Below are positions 25,401-37,741 of a DNA stretch of 64,000 nucleotides, in pieces. The position numbers and the translations under genes are program-made. Position 1 is the first letter of the stretch, and every line of letters begins with the position of its first letter. A model generated the notes under the pieces. That model was given only the letters and a program-made list of their open reading frames with translations, did no database searches and was not told the DNA's origin. The stretch is from Strigops habroptila (taxonomy: Eukaryota > Chordata > Aves > Psittaciformes > Psittacidae): NCBI RefSeq assembly GCF_004027225.2, contig NC_044279.2, forward strand, positions 47,826,744 through 47,890,743. The letters are read 5' to 3'.

Positions 25401-28400
25401 CAAGCAGGGCATTAAACACTATTTAACTTCACAGCAGTAGAATTACACCCCAACCAGCATACAGCCCAACACTGCAAACAAGCCAATCGTGTATTGTTCC
25501 TCTCCAAGACTCCCATTGTTCAGACCTTTTTCACATTTGCAAGACATTCCTTTTTGACATATTTCAAAACAAGAATGCATAGTTCTACACTATGATTAAA
25601 TTTATACTTTTTTAATGAAGTGAGAGATGCAAACTTCTATTCTAAACTGTGTGTTTTCTCTAGTTATAAGCATAACCCCATCATTTTCGAGGCAGCTAAA
25701 GCCTGTCAAAGGCCAGCGGTACCTATTACCCTGGATAGGTTCCCACACAGTACCAAGTAACTTCTTTTGTAATTCTGCTGTAAATACGAACATTTTTAAA
25801 GGAACTTTCATGGGGTTTATATGTTGAGAGACTTCGTGATTTTCTTCCATGTAAAACATTATCTACAAAACTCAATGTAGCTTCTGTAGGCAATGTAACT
25901 ATCATTACAATACATCCCTTTCTTTTGCCTTTCCTTCCATCTCCCTTCCTCTCCTCTGCTTTCCTCTCCTCAAGCCACTCCAGATTATGCTGTTGCTTTA
26001 CCTTGCTACTGTGATGAACGATGATAGTGTTTTGTGGCTGTCACACAACACATCCACGCAAATTTTTGTTATGCTATTTACTCCATCCAGATGTAATGCA
26101 ACCTATTTTTATGGTATCTGGAAGTGGGTTGACATTAAAGTGAATGAACAACTGTTAATGCCAGTTGACACAAAACTATGCCTATCGTTCATGCTGGTCA
26201 GTCTGATAATCCTGCTCTGATTACAGGACTATACTAAAAACAATTAAATTATATTCAATTACTACCTGTTGCCACATCCTAAAACTTGCATAGTTAGACA
26301 TTTATGAGCTGGTACACTAAGCATCTTTGAGCTTTGAAGACTCTTCTCACTGAAACCCCTGCAGAACCTCCTTATGGATTTCATATGCAGAAAGTAGAGG
26401 CAGGTAAGATGGGCTGAATAAAAGCACTGGGCAGGATCCATGTACTAATGGATCATAAAAAAAGCTACAAAAATGCAAGTTATTTTTCTTCTTTTTATAC
26501 AAGGAGCATAGATTCCAGTCCAATACCTTGTGAATAGATGTCTTCCTCCTACTCTTTATTCAGAGAAAATACTTACTATAATTCAAAAGTAGAAGCTGAT
26601 ATTCCTTGTCATAATTTTAGGGATAGATAGCAGCTTCTCTGAACAGAACCGGATCACCATGCATGTTTGTTGGTGGCGTTTATTAGTCTGAAATAACAGT
26701 TCTTGTTTATTCTGTCTTACCCATTCTTGTCCTGTTTGCTTCTTCAAAGTGATCTTTTTCATTCTTCTCCCTTCCTAGTGCTCCTTAACACTCCCTTATA
26801 CTGTTTTTATCCACACACTGGCTCTGCTTCTCGCTTACTGTAAATCTTTGGTCTTACTTTTGTCTGTGCACCTACTGACTCTGCTGGCTCTGACACTCTG
26901 GCACTCTGCCCTGCTCCACCTTCTCCTCCTTGGTTTCCTTCCTCTCCTCCCACTAATGATTGCTTTCCCTAAATTCCAGTCATTAGAGAGGTCAGAAACA
27001 GACAACATCACAACCACATGGAAAAGTGTTTCCTCTCCTTCCCATTTTAAGATAATCATTGTTCCAGATGGTTACAAGCATTACCTGGTTGTGAATTTCT
27101 AGTGTGTGTTTGCTCTAAAATTAGGCCAGAGAGTGTAAGAGCATTAAATTGCAAAACAGAGGGAGAGACAGCAGAAATTGCCATTTTGGTTGTTACAGCT
27201 GCTTGCCACACCTATAATCAGCATTGTCTGACAATTCCCATTCCATGGTGTTTTTTTAGTTCTGAATACTTTGCCAGATCTCCATCCCTGGAGCTTAAAT
27301 TTTCCAGCTGGACATCTGCTTCAAGAAAGTATCTGTCACATTGGTGCAACGATGTCTAAGAATGAATCCACAGAAAAGCCACCTTTGCTCAGGTTCTGCT
27401 CATGTTAAAAAGTGCAGGCAAGCTTTTTATTTGTAAACCGGCATATGCCCGTATTTGTGGACACAAATTTGAAGCTTAGCAGGGAATAGCCTGCTGTAAG
27501 AGAAGACCTCCTTCTCACATACACAGGAGGAGAGGAGATGGGGAGAAGGGTAACTTAGGACAGGAATCTTAAGGACTGAATGTCAGAACTGAGTTAAAGA
27601 AGGTTAGGGTGAACAGGAAAAAGCTGTCTGCATAAGGCAGAAGGATTGAAGCCCACTAGGACATGGTCCCTTTCAGAGAAGGCATTTCACCATTCTCCTG
27701 CTGTAGCAAACATGACATGGAAAAACTAATCCCCTCCACTCCAGTGAAGGCACACAGGAAAGATGGGAATAAGTCCAATTAATCTAAAGGTTTCAAATGG
27801 CTTACATGGAGCACCAGTATTACATTGCCCTACTGGTGAAGACGCTTTTTAGTGTTTGAAGTAGGCCTCATACTGTGAAGCATTTTCTATTTGCCTTTAA
27901 AGCCCTGTAAAGTGGCACACAACAAACCTGTCACAGGAAAAAGTACAAATAAAAATCTGAGGCTGTGAAAAAGAAATAGGAAATGGCACAGTTGCTTTCA
28001 TTACCTTGTCTTCACCTCCCCTGCACTACAATATACTTGATTTACAGTATATTTTTTCATTGCAGGAATATATACCATTGGTTTGCAAAGATCTTGTACC
28101 TCATTCGGTGCACACAAGATCCTACTCAGAGATGCCTTCCAGAGAAGATTATTGGCTCTTGAGGCTTGCTTCTTTTGCTGCAGATGTAATGTGTGTGGTA
28201 ATGTAGATTTATATCTTTCAAAGGATCATTCCATAGCTGAACACTTCCAAGAATAAACAGTTCTATATTTGTCTCTGCCACAGACTTCCACAAAAGGTAC
28301 TTTATGGACCTGCATTGTTTCAGGGATATGTATAGCTCCCTAGTACATGTAAAGAGCAAAGTGCCTGTTGTTAATAAATACCTTGACTATGCTTGTTTTC

Positions 28401-30069
28401 CAGCCTGCCTGCCGTCTTTTCCCCAAACACCTGAACTGGAAGCCTAAAGCCCTACTGACCAGAACATGTGCTGACCAGAAGATTGGGAACTGGAGGTGGA
28501 TAGACTGGCATATCGTAGCTCCCCAAAATGTGGGAAGGAGTCAGAGCCTGCAAACCCTTCAGCCCCAGAGTTAGAAACCGTAGCTACACAGAGATCCAGA
28601 TACTTCTACTGAATAAAGGGTTGAATGACAGCAGATTAAGGAATGCATTGTTTACTTTTATCTACCTAACTGCAAAGTCATAAGTAGAGACAAAGTACTT
28701 TGCATTTCCTGCAGCTGAAACCACCTCCATTTCCTCCTCCTGGTAAAACTGGACAGCCACTGCACGTGAGTCATCCTGTAGCAAAATCACTACTTTTTCT
28801 GTCAGCACACCAAGTGTTCTAAGTGCACCAAGAGGCTTTACTGGTGGTGATGAGCCTCACCTGGGCCCTCTCCCACCACCCTGCCCATGGCCCAGGACCT
28901 CATTTCATCTCAGTCCCTGCGCTACTGATGGCATGGGAGTGCCAGCCTCTAGCCTTGACTCCTGCATGGATGTCAGATCCACACTGCAGCTTTTCCTCCA
29001 ACCCCGTTTCTGGCCCCATCTTCTTTAGGTCCCACATGGACACCCTGGATTAATCCTAGACCTGGGTCATCACTCCCCTAGTCTGGGGCTATCGGTGGAG
29101 CCTGTTACCAGCAGCTGGCTCTGCCTACTGTGTTTGGCCCCTATGGGAAAGCACTCCATCAGGTAGGACACGGCCTGCACTGGGGCAACAGTCAGCCCCA
29201 AGATCCCTGTCCCACAAAGGAGAAAGGTACTAAGAAGCACTAGATAGACTACATTTGGGTTCACTTATAACACACTTAGTCTCCAGGTTAAGAACTGGGT
29301 CAAGCTGTGACAAGAAATCATTCTCCAGAATACCAGGTTAGATAGGCAGTGCCCAAATCCTGCCTCCCCTGGAGGCAGGGTATATGCCCTTTACATTCCT
29401 GTTTTCTTGTTCTTCCATTTCAAAAATGCTGTTCACCTTCAATCAGAATCATCTGGTGACTCAGCATTCATGAGAGTAGATGTTCCTCATATGTCTCCCA
29501 CATGTCCCCTTTTTGAAGTGTATGAAGTACCATTAAAGCACCTTTTCCAGAATGCTGTGGCAGCGTGTCAGATCCCTCCACCCCTAAACACCTTTTGCTT
29601 TCAGAAACTGTATCTGAGTTGGATACTGGCACCTATAAAAAGCACTCTCTTGAGTGCCATCTGTCAATGAGTCTTCAGCAAGGCTATAATACAAGGGCAC
29701 TGACAAACACATGCCGAAACACAATGCACCGTCAGTTTGAGCATTTACAAAAAATATTCCAGGTTATACAACCAGAGCAGCAGTCCTGTATGGTACCTCT
29801 GCCTCTTTTACGTCAGCCTTCTATCAGAGTTGGCATTTGGCATTGGCTTTGTGCCTTTTTCCATCATGCAGCCTTGACAAAGGGGATATCATCTGCCCCT
29901 GTGCCAGTTTTAACACCAGAGTTCAGATGCTGAGCGGCCACAGCAAGCACAAACCCTGTGGTGTGATGTAGTTTGAGGTAAGTAGATGATGTTTTCCAGG
30001 AAAAACATATCCATAGCAGACACAAGCCTGCTGAACCTAAAGCATGAGCCTACAGATTAGGTGATAGGA
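22491..30069. other. Unique non-coding sequence with GC-richer islands
   Basis: No gene is recognised. Islands at about 22500-22745 and 28820-29240 are GC-richer than their surroundings and may be remnants of old repeats that I cannot classify. The interval 26690-26960 is CT-rich. Two short splice-site-like pairs occur (donor GAG|GTAAGT at 22929; candidate exon 26365-26403). A strong acceptor-like site at 28066 precedes a frame of about 46 codons ending at 28206. Confidence 0.6.
26365..26403 (+). other. Candidate 39-nt microexon (weak)
   Basis: The segment lies between a moderately pyrimidine-rich acceptor (actgaaacccctgcag) and a donor CAG|GTAAGA. Two of the three frames are open, one giving PPYGFHMQKVEA with split codons at both ends. 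The length is a multiple of three. There is no recognised protein, and the acceptor is only fair. Confidence 0.1.
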
Positions 30070-30180
30070 AAATGGCTTGATAATCAGAATGCTGGATACT
30101 CATTCCAGCTCTGCTACTAACATGCTGTATGACCTTGAGCTATTCCTCTCTGTGCTCACCTCTGTCCTTTTGTTCACCTT
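30070..30180 (+). mobile_element. MIR SINE remnant
   Basis: The core ccagctctgctactaacatg followed by ctgtatgaccttgagc and ctctctgtgctcacctctgtcc follows the MIR consensus order (ggctctgccacttactagctgtgtgaccttgggc...cctctctgtgcctcagtttcc). This ancient amniote tRNA-derived SINE is strongly diverged, so the boundaries are approximate. Confidence 0.75.
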
Positions 30181-33100
30181 AGCTATTCCAGTCAGAAACT
30201 TAATGCTTTCTCCAGACACCCTATTTGACAAATCCTGTTACCATTCCCAGCCTTATTTTACACACTGATCACCTGCGGTGACTTGGCACATTCCTGCATG
30301 ACAAATTTATGTAAGTCCACACCATGCAAACGTGCATAGCTTGCTGGTGGTGGCTGACTCCTGCAAAGAGAGTTGTGTTCTTCCTTGACAGCAGCAGCAG
30401 TGGTTCCTGATTCTGTGCTACCCAACAGGAAGGTGCAGGAAGAGGTATATCTGGGTGCCTGGCAGCTGCCAAAATATCTGCTTCCCGTCCCCTCCAGGAT
30501 AAAGACAGCAGGCTGGATTTTGTTGGTGTGTACCACTTCAACGTAGCTGCAGTACTGCTCACAGCTTCCAGCCTGGGGATGCCTGCTGCAGCTGACTGAA
30601 TCAGCACAAGTTTGTAAAACAGTCCACTGCTGTGGAAGAAGATCTGCTGTGTTTCCAACAACAGTCTGTCCCTGTGCCACCTCACTGCGAGCCCAGAGCG
30701 AGCTCATCTGGCACTAGCCCAGCAGTGCAGGCATCACCCAGCTCTGCGTGGTGCGGCTGTAGTCCCACGTTCAACTGTGAAACCCTGGAAAAGACAATCC
30801 TCAAAAAGATCTGGGAAGTGTGGGAGAAGGAGGGAAGGCACAGGGGAAGGCTGCTGCAATCTCTGAAGCAGAGCAGCGTGGGGAGAGGTGGTACTGAAAT
30901 GGCAGCTAGTGACAGCAGGCAGCCAAGTGACTGAACCAATCAGCAAACTTGACTAACGATCTTGGATGCTAAATACATTTCCAAAAATCCCATGTGAAGC
31001 TCTTAAAAATAACATTCTTGCTGAAGACAGTGAAGAAGACAGGTGTCTATTTCCCTGTCTTTTCTGACTGCAAAGAATTAACAGTTTCATTTTTATTCAT
31101 ATTCTTAATACTGAATGGGCAAGGGAGGAGCCATGAAGCAGAACAACTGTGAAAACTGCCTCTACAGAAATATTACCCATACCATTTTCTGCACTGGTTT
31201 CATAAAGATCCATCACTGGGAAAAGAGACAAATTACTAGGTTGGCACTTGCAGGTCCCAAGACCTTTCCTTGGAGAAACTAATCATGTTACTGAGAGGAT
31301 ATAATATACATTGACATGTCTCTGATCATCACCACATCAGTTCAGGTCTAGAAGAAAGAAAGGATGAAGACAACTCATGAAAAGCAAAGACAGTTTTAAT
31401 CTGAGATTTTAGGCCCTGTAGTATAAAATCAGCTATTCAAACCAGAATGGACAAGTAATTATAGTACACTCTTCCACTGTACTATTTTGCTTTTATTTCA
31501 GAATTTCTTTCCTAAAATAGAGTTTAAAAAAACCAATACTTTAGATATTTGAAGATTTACAGCTTCTCTCATCTCCTGTTTTGTTTAGAGCCTTTTCATA
31601 AATGCATCAACAACAAAGAGTCAAAAAGAAGACATGAACTGGGAATTCAACCACTAGTCTCAAAATAGAAAAGGAAGAGATGGTAGTCTTGTTTCCTGAC
31701 ATGAAAGGTCCCAGGAGGGAAGGCAGTAGGCTTAAAAAAGAAAAAACCTCTTCCTTTCAAGACATTTTTCAGATTTTCCCCAGTTTTATTCAGACCAAAA
31801 TACTGTCAACATCACATCCTTTCCCCCAACACTTTTGCATTAAAACAGCATTTTCCAGTGGAAAACTTCTGTCAAAATGTCACGACCATCCCTGTTCAGC
31901 AACTTGTGTTGTTGTGGAGATCTTCTCAAGGTTACAAATAGAGCATTAGAAATAACATTTTCTCAGCCAAGCCGTTCCGTGCTTACCCAGCAAACGAGCT
32001 GGTCAATCACCGCTCCCAAGAGCATTCACCTGCGAGGAGGGAGGGGCAGGCCAGCCTGAAGTGGAGATTGCAACACTTTCCATGCAAGTTCAGTCATTTT
32101 GTGAGATACTTGGTCTACTTACAAACAGTTATTCCTGGCTCTATTTTTAAATTTATCACCCTTTTCTAGATAAACGTATCTGGGAATCTCTAGACCCTGA
32201 GTAAATGTTTAATAATGCTTTCCTCTAAGGGCAACATGCTGAACTCTCCACTCCTATGTCTGCTTTTTAAGATATGCCTTTGCTTTTTTCCCCAGAAAAA
32301 AAAATAATCCTGCCTTTTTATGTCTTCCGTTTATATAGTCTCTATCTCTGTCTATTTTTAGAGAGCAGGGAATAGTAGACAGCAGATAGCTGTTGATACC
32401 AAGCAGTGCTGGTGAGAACCAGGCTCCAAAGATAGTAATTAAACTCTTTTTGTTATTATTGCTTGAACCTTCGAAGTGTAGATTATGCCGGTCTAGACTT
32501 AGATACTAAGTTTCTCAGATAACGACATGGCCTTGCCTGTGTATGTATACACAGATGCACACGCCTCTTTGTCCAAATAACAGTAATGGACTTCATCGCC
32601 CCTGACCTGATAAAACAAATGAAGTAGGGTGATTTAAGCAATCTCCCTTCAAAGAGTTACTCTGAGACATAACTGTTCAATAGCAGGGAAGAGCTCTCTT
32701 CTCTCTGTAATACAAGATAGACCCACCTTCTGCTTTCATTCATTAGTAAGAGGGCTTCCCAAAGCTGCCTTTTTGAATCCAGAGATCCCTTGCTCTATAT
32801 CTTTCCTGACAGCATAGTTTTCATGAAGCTTCTTGATTATCAAAACCAGCTCCTCTACACCTATCAGAAAAACGTCTTAAGTACTCCTTGCCCTAAATGC
32901 ACCCAGTCTTACTTTTTCGTATCTACAAATCTTCAACAGCATGGCAAATTCTCCTCTAAGGCAACAGGAAATGGACCCAGAAGTGCCATGGCCATGGGAC
33001 ATTAGGCAATCATCGAGTATAAATTCACTCTGTTGGTTCGAATGCAATAAAACATTTTTGATGGATCAATTTTGGCCCGGCAGACTTTATGCCAGATCAA

Positions 33101-33885
33101 GCACTGCCCATCTTTGCATGGTCACCGTAAAGCCTGACTAAACACACAAAGCCAATATCCACACCAGAATGCATTCAATAGAAATGTGATCATGTGCCTG
33201 TCTGCCATCTGGCTCATGTTTGTCTGCTGTGTGACCCAGGAGGGATATGTTGGGAAGGAACAGTAATGGTACCAAGGCCTTGGAGAATTCACGGTCCATA
33301 GAGAAGTGGGGGATTCTCCCCTGGATCATGGGATTATGACTGGATCTGCGGAAACTGCTATTTGGTGGAGCAACTTCTGCTTTTCTAGCCAGTACTGCCT
33401 TTGGTTTGCTCTCCTCCCAAGGGTGCAGGAAAGGACCCACACCTCAGCAATGCAGAATAACTGGTTGTAACTTGAAGGTTTGGCCTCAGCCCTCTGAACT
33501 AGGGCAGTTTCACCACCTCTAATGACGAGTGGACTGGACCGCTCCTTAGTGACAATATCTGAACTCTTCAGAGCAAAATATTCACAATGATTAACAGAGT
33601 CACTCATTCCACTTGCAAAGCAATTGATGATAGGTTTGTCACTCCTCAAACACGTCTTTAGGTTAGAGAATTTTTAGCTACCTGTGGTTTTACAGCTTCC
33701 CCAACCTTTGGCCATGTTATGCGTAAGCAATTCAATAAAATTGACTGCTTCAGCAGCAACTGAAGGTAGGAAGTAGAGAATATCAGTGTGCCTTCAAGAC
33801 CTAAGTGGTCAGTAGTGGAATAAAATACTTCAGTGTGCTCACAGAGTGAACCTAGAATGCTTTCACAGTGGCCTTATTGAAGGGG

Positions 33886-33899
33886 AAAAAAAAAAAAAA
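33886..33899. repeat. A14 homopolymer in a purine tract
   Basis: Fourteen consecutive adenines begin an A/G-rich segment that runs to about 33950. It is simple sequence and could be the old tail of a retroposed copy, but no recognisable body precedes it. Confidence 0.85.
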
Positions 33900-34627
33900 G
33901 GAAAAGAAAAAACTCCAAAACAAAACAAAAAGAAAACCAAAAGGCTAAATAGTAGTTGTGCAGGTCTTGGGTCTCTTTTAAGTAATGCCAAGAAGGCAGT
34001 AAGGAGGCAAGAAAAAGGCTTTGCTCTTTCTAGAGAAGATGGGAAATTTGAGACCATAGTTCCACAGTAACAAATTTTTGGCAGAAACATCCTGTCCCGG
34101 AGCTCAACCTTCACCTCTCATTGGCTAAGCATGTCCTTCACAGCTGCACTGTGAAACACCATCCCTGCACCAGCACTTCCAAGATCCTAGAGTGAACTCC
34201 ACAAAGGAGCCAGTGTGAGTTAAAAACAAAACAAAGATCATCTTTTAATTAGTTCCTTGATCTGGTTATGACTTCTGTGTCGGCTGATTGAGGGACTAGT
34301 TCCTTGCAGTACAGGGGGAGGAAAAGAGTATGTGAAAGTACTAGGAGAAGGAAGTAGGAACCCCTTTACCTGGCACTGCCACCAGATGCCTCCTACTGTG
34401 AAACCACAGCCAGAGGTCCTTTATCCCCTAAGAGGTCTAACCTCTTGAAAAGAAGTCTAACCAACCTCTGATAAAAAAAATCAGGCCACCTTGCAACATC
34501 TTCATAGGTTTGAATGTGGTACCTTGCTGAACTACTAAACACTCCTGTATACATGCTGCCTGGTAAAGAATCCTTCACTTTGCAGTGATTTTGGCAACTG
34601 CCTCTCAATTAAGATACTTCTTTCATT

Positions 34628-34677
34628 AAAACAAAAAAAAAAAAAAAGGAAGAAGAAAAGAAGGAAAAAAAAAAAGG
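34628..34677. repeat. A-rich purine tract
   Basis: Fifteen adenines are followed by aagaaaag and aaggaaaa units, almost all purine on the plus strand. It is a simple repeat with no other feature. Confidence 0.85.
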
Positions 34678-35997
34678 CAGCTCTCCTCTATTTCACAAAT
34701 ACTTGTGATGATGTGAGAAATACCAAGGAAATTGTGAGGAGAAATCAACAGATATCTAGGAGGAGCTTGGACACAATGAAAAAGAGGACCATAAAAATGC
34801 CTAAGTTTGTTTAAAAGCAACAACAATAAAAGTCATCAAGCAACTAGTTGTTCTTCTAGGAAACAAGTGACCAACATGTTCTTCAACTATAATATGATCT
34901 AGGAAAAACAAATTGGTAAACTGCATATATAGTCATTTCTGAAGTTACCAAAATACTGGGCATCATCATTCAACATAGTTCCACAAAGCTTTAAATCCAG
35001 CTGTATGATCATTATAAAAAAAGCACTGTGAACTGTAACTGCTGCACTCAGCAAACAATAACCTCTGCTGTGGGTTTTCTAACCCCAGTTTAGGTCATGT
35101 GACTAAGATAAAGGAAAAGAGACTTTTTTTACAAGCCTCGCTCTGCCACATCTTTATTGAAGAAATGAATCTGCCGTAAGTTGTGTGCACTTGTACTCAG
35201 AGAGCCAATAAAATCAGGAAATCAATTGTCAGTGCTTCCCAATAAAGAGTATCTGCTTGTTCAGATCTGTCAGGTTTTGTAGGCCATTAAAAAATAATCA
35301 CTGAGATGAAAGTGTAAAAGAAAGAGCTTGGTCCTTAACATGTCCTGTGCATTGAACTCTTTTTGAACGTTCCTGTTTGAACTCTATTCTGGGATAGCCT
35401 CATTAGTACCATTTATGAGTCACTAATTCACCTTGTCAATATTATCAGAAGTTCTCTTCTATAGCTTGCCAACTATTCCCTGTTCAGAGAAAGGAGAAAC
35501 ATGGCACAGTTATAATAAACCAGTTCAGGGATGTGAGTTGCTTTCATACCAACGCTGACAATTGCTCTGTGGTTTGCCCTGCAAGCTCTCTTACCAGTTG
35601 CTCAAATCTGTTTCCAAGATTTGGAAATTCTTGTGTCTACACAGGGCTCTTCAGATGGAGGATTGAATCTTGTGGGCAGGCTAGTATAAAATGTATGAAT
35701 AGTCTTTGAATCAAGGATGAGAAAGAGCCTCCTCAGCAGGTAGTTGTCCCCAGCCATCCACAGCCTATCCATACTCTAACTTCTATGCACCAGTGGTCTT
35801 CTACCCATTTGTAAAAGGCAGACCTAAAAAGAGTATATGGATTCTCATATAGCCTAGGCACACTCCTACAGCCTAGGATGAGCCAGGAGAAAGAAGTGGG
35901 GTTCAAACCTGCTGTGCAATTTAGCACTTTATGTTTGACATTTTAGGTAGCTGCAGACTGCTTTGCATCTTACTCTGAAACATCTGCCTTCCCACAG

Positions 35998-36065
35998 ATT
36001 GCCTTGGAGCCACGGAGTTCAACAGCAGGCTGTGAATTCCCTCCAGGGAGCCGGGACCTTGCAAG
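35998..36065 (+). other. Candidate 68-nt exon (unproven)
   Basis: An acceptor (ctgccttcccacag) is followed by 68 bases that are GC-richer than their surroundings and a donor matching AAG|GTAAGT exactly. Two frames are open (one begins IALEPRSSTAGCEFPPGSRD) and the third has a stop. The length is not a multiple of three. The antisense strand carries a 144-codon open frame over the same bases. It could be an lncRNA exon, a coding exon or chance. Confidence 0.18.
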
Positions 36066-37710
36066 GTAAGTGCCACTCTTACAGTACTGAAGTCCCCCTG
36101 TAGATTTAGCCACTGGTGCCTAACCAGTGCCAGAAACAAATAACTATTAATTTCAGCTGGCAGAACTGCAGTAATAAATCCACAACTTATTCTTCTGTTA
36201 ATTGTGTCGGGTAGTTTGCTGCTTACAACTACTCCCTGTGCTCCCTCTGGGCCAGATTTGGTATTTGCTCCCTCTTGATACCAAGACATTTGCAAGTCGT
36301 ATTCTTCAGGGTCATAAACTTCCATAATGATTAAATTAAAAGCATGAAATTCCAACTTGTAGGACTGACAAAACTGGACTTTGGAAAACTACTGTTTGTG
36401 GGGTTTTTTTGTCCATGGGAAAAAGTGCTATAGACATAATTCCATATGGAGTTGTTTTCTGTTTCAGTTTGTTGATCCTTTTGTCCAACTTTGTGATTAC
36501 TGGACCAAAACCAAAAATCATTATAAAAGCAAAAAATTCCGTTCAGAGTAAACTGTTCAGTACTTTATTTAAGGATATGAATTTTCCTCCTGTGTTACCT
36601 TCCACACACTGCTAGACCAAAATAAAAGACAATCTGTGCAGTCCAAAAACTAAATAACCCTGCTGAAATAAAATATTACGTTACTGTACATTTGACAAAT
36701 AAGGAAAATATTTTAAGGTCTACCTCTAAAGATGTAATTTAGTGTGTTCTATCCAGTAAGCAAACAATTTCCTTTCACTCCAGAAGAGCACCCAGCAGTA
36801 AGATAAGGAAACCAACCACTCTTACAATACAAGCCTGTGTCAAGCTCTACACCTGCATATCATAAAGGCAGCCACATGAAAGGATAAGGACATCAACTGG
36901 CTGATGATAGAGACTTAAGCCTCCTAAATCACATGGCAAGGATAAATTAGAACTATCTGCCACCTACATCAGATGGTGAAGGAGGCAGGAACACAATGCT
37001 CTGTATACCAATTAGTGGTTTAATGGAGCCAGTTCTCATGTGTCAAATTCCAGCAGTGCCAATGAGATCAGAACAAAAGTCACAGCAAGGTCACTGCGAT
37101 CTGTCAGCAGGACAGTTTCAGCCAAGTACCGCATCCTAATCCCTGTCTGCTGAGAATCTAGCAGAGGAGAAATGCCTGTAGTTAAAACACCCCTAAAGTA
37201 ATATCCGCCAAGGGCATCAGGCTGGAAGCAGCAGAGTGCTACAAAAGATAATAAAATGCAGATGATTTTAGCTGTTAAATGAGCACTTTTTGTTTTGATA
37301 CAGGAATGTGCTGAACTCTGCCTATTCACAGAAACAGCAAGGACACCAGCAGTGTAGCAGGGACACGATACTATACAAACACCTTCAACCCATGCACCAC
37401 CTTCCCCACTTCCAGCTGGGAAGAGCTACCTCTGTGACTATGCCCATACCCTTTGGTAGCTCACCCTGAGAAGTTAGTCAGCTTAAGATATAGTAACTGT
37501 AGCAACAAAGTGCTATGCAAATGATTTATCCTCCAGCATCCCTTGTCAGGCAGAGAAATAATGTGCCTGTTGTGTGATGCATGAGGCACCAAGCAAAACC
37601 TCTTGTCTTAACTTTTGCCAATCCCAGAGGTAATCAGTCAGAGCTTATCCACATGCACTAGCCTACCCTTCTGCAGTATGGTCACACCCTATGGTCATGT
37701 CTAGGGTCAC

Positions 37711-37741
37711 ACAGAAGTATGCAATGTTAGCATACTTCTGT
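37711..37741. repeat. Perfect 12-bp inverted repeat, 7-nt loop
   Basis: acagaagtatgc (37711-37722) and gcatacttctgt (37730-37741) are exact reverse complements separated by aatgtta. The stem does not extend further. It may be a remnant of a small inverted-repeat element or a chance hairpin; it is too short for a typical microRNA precursor. Confidence 0.9.
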
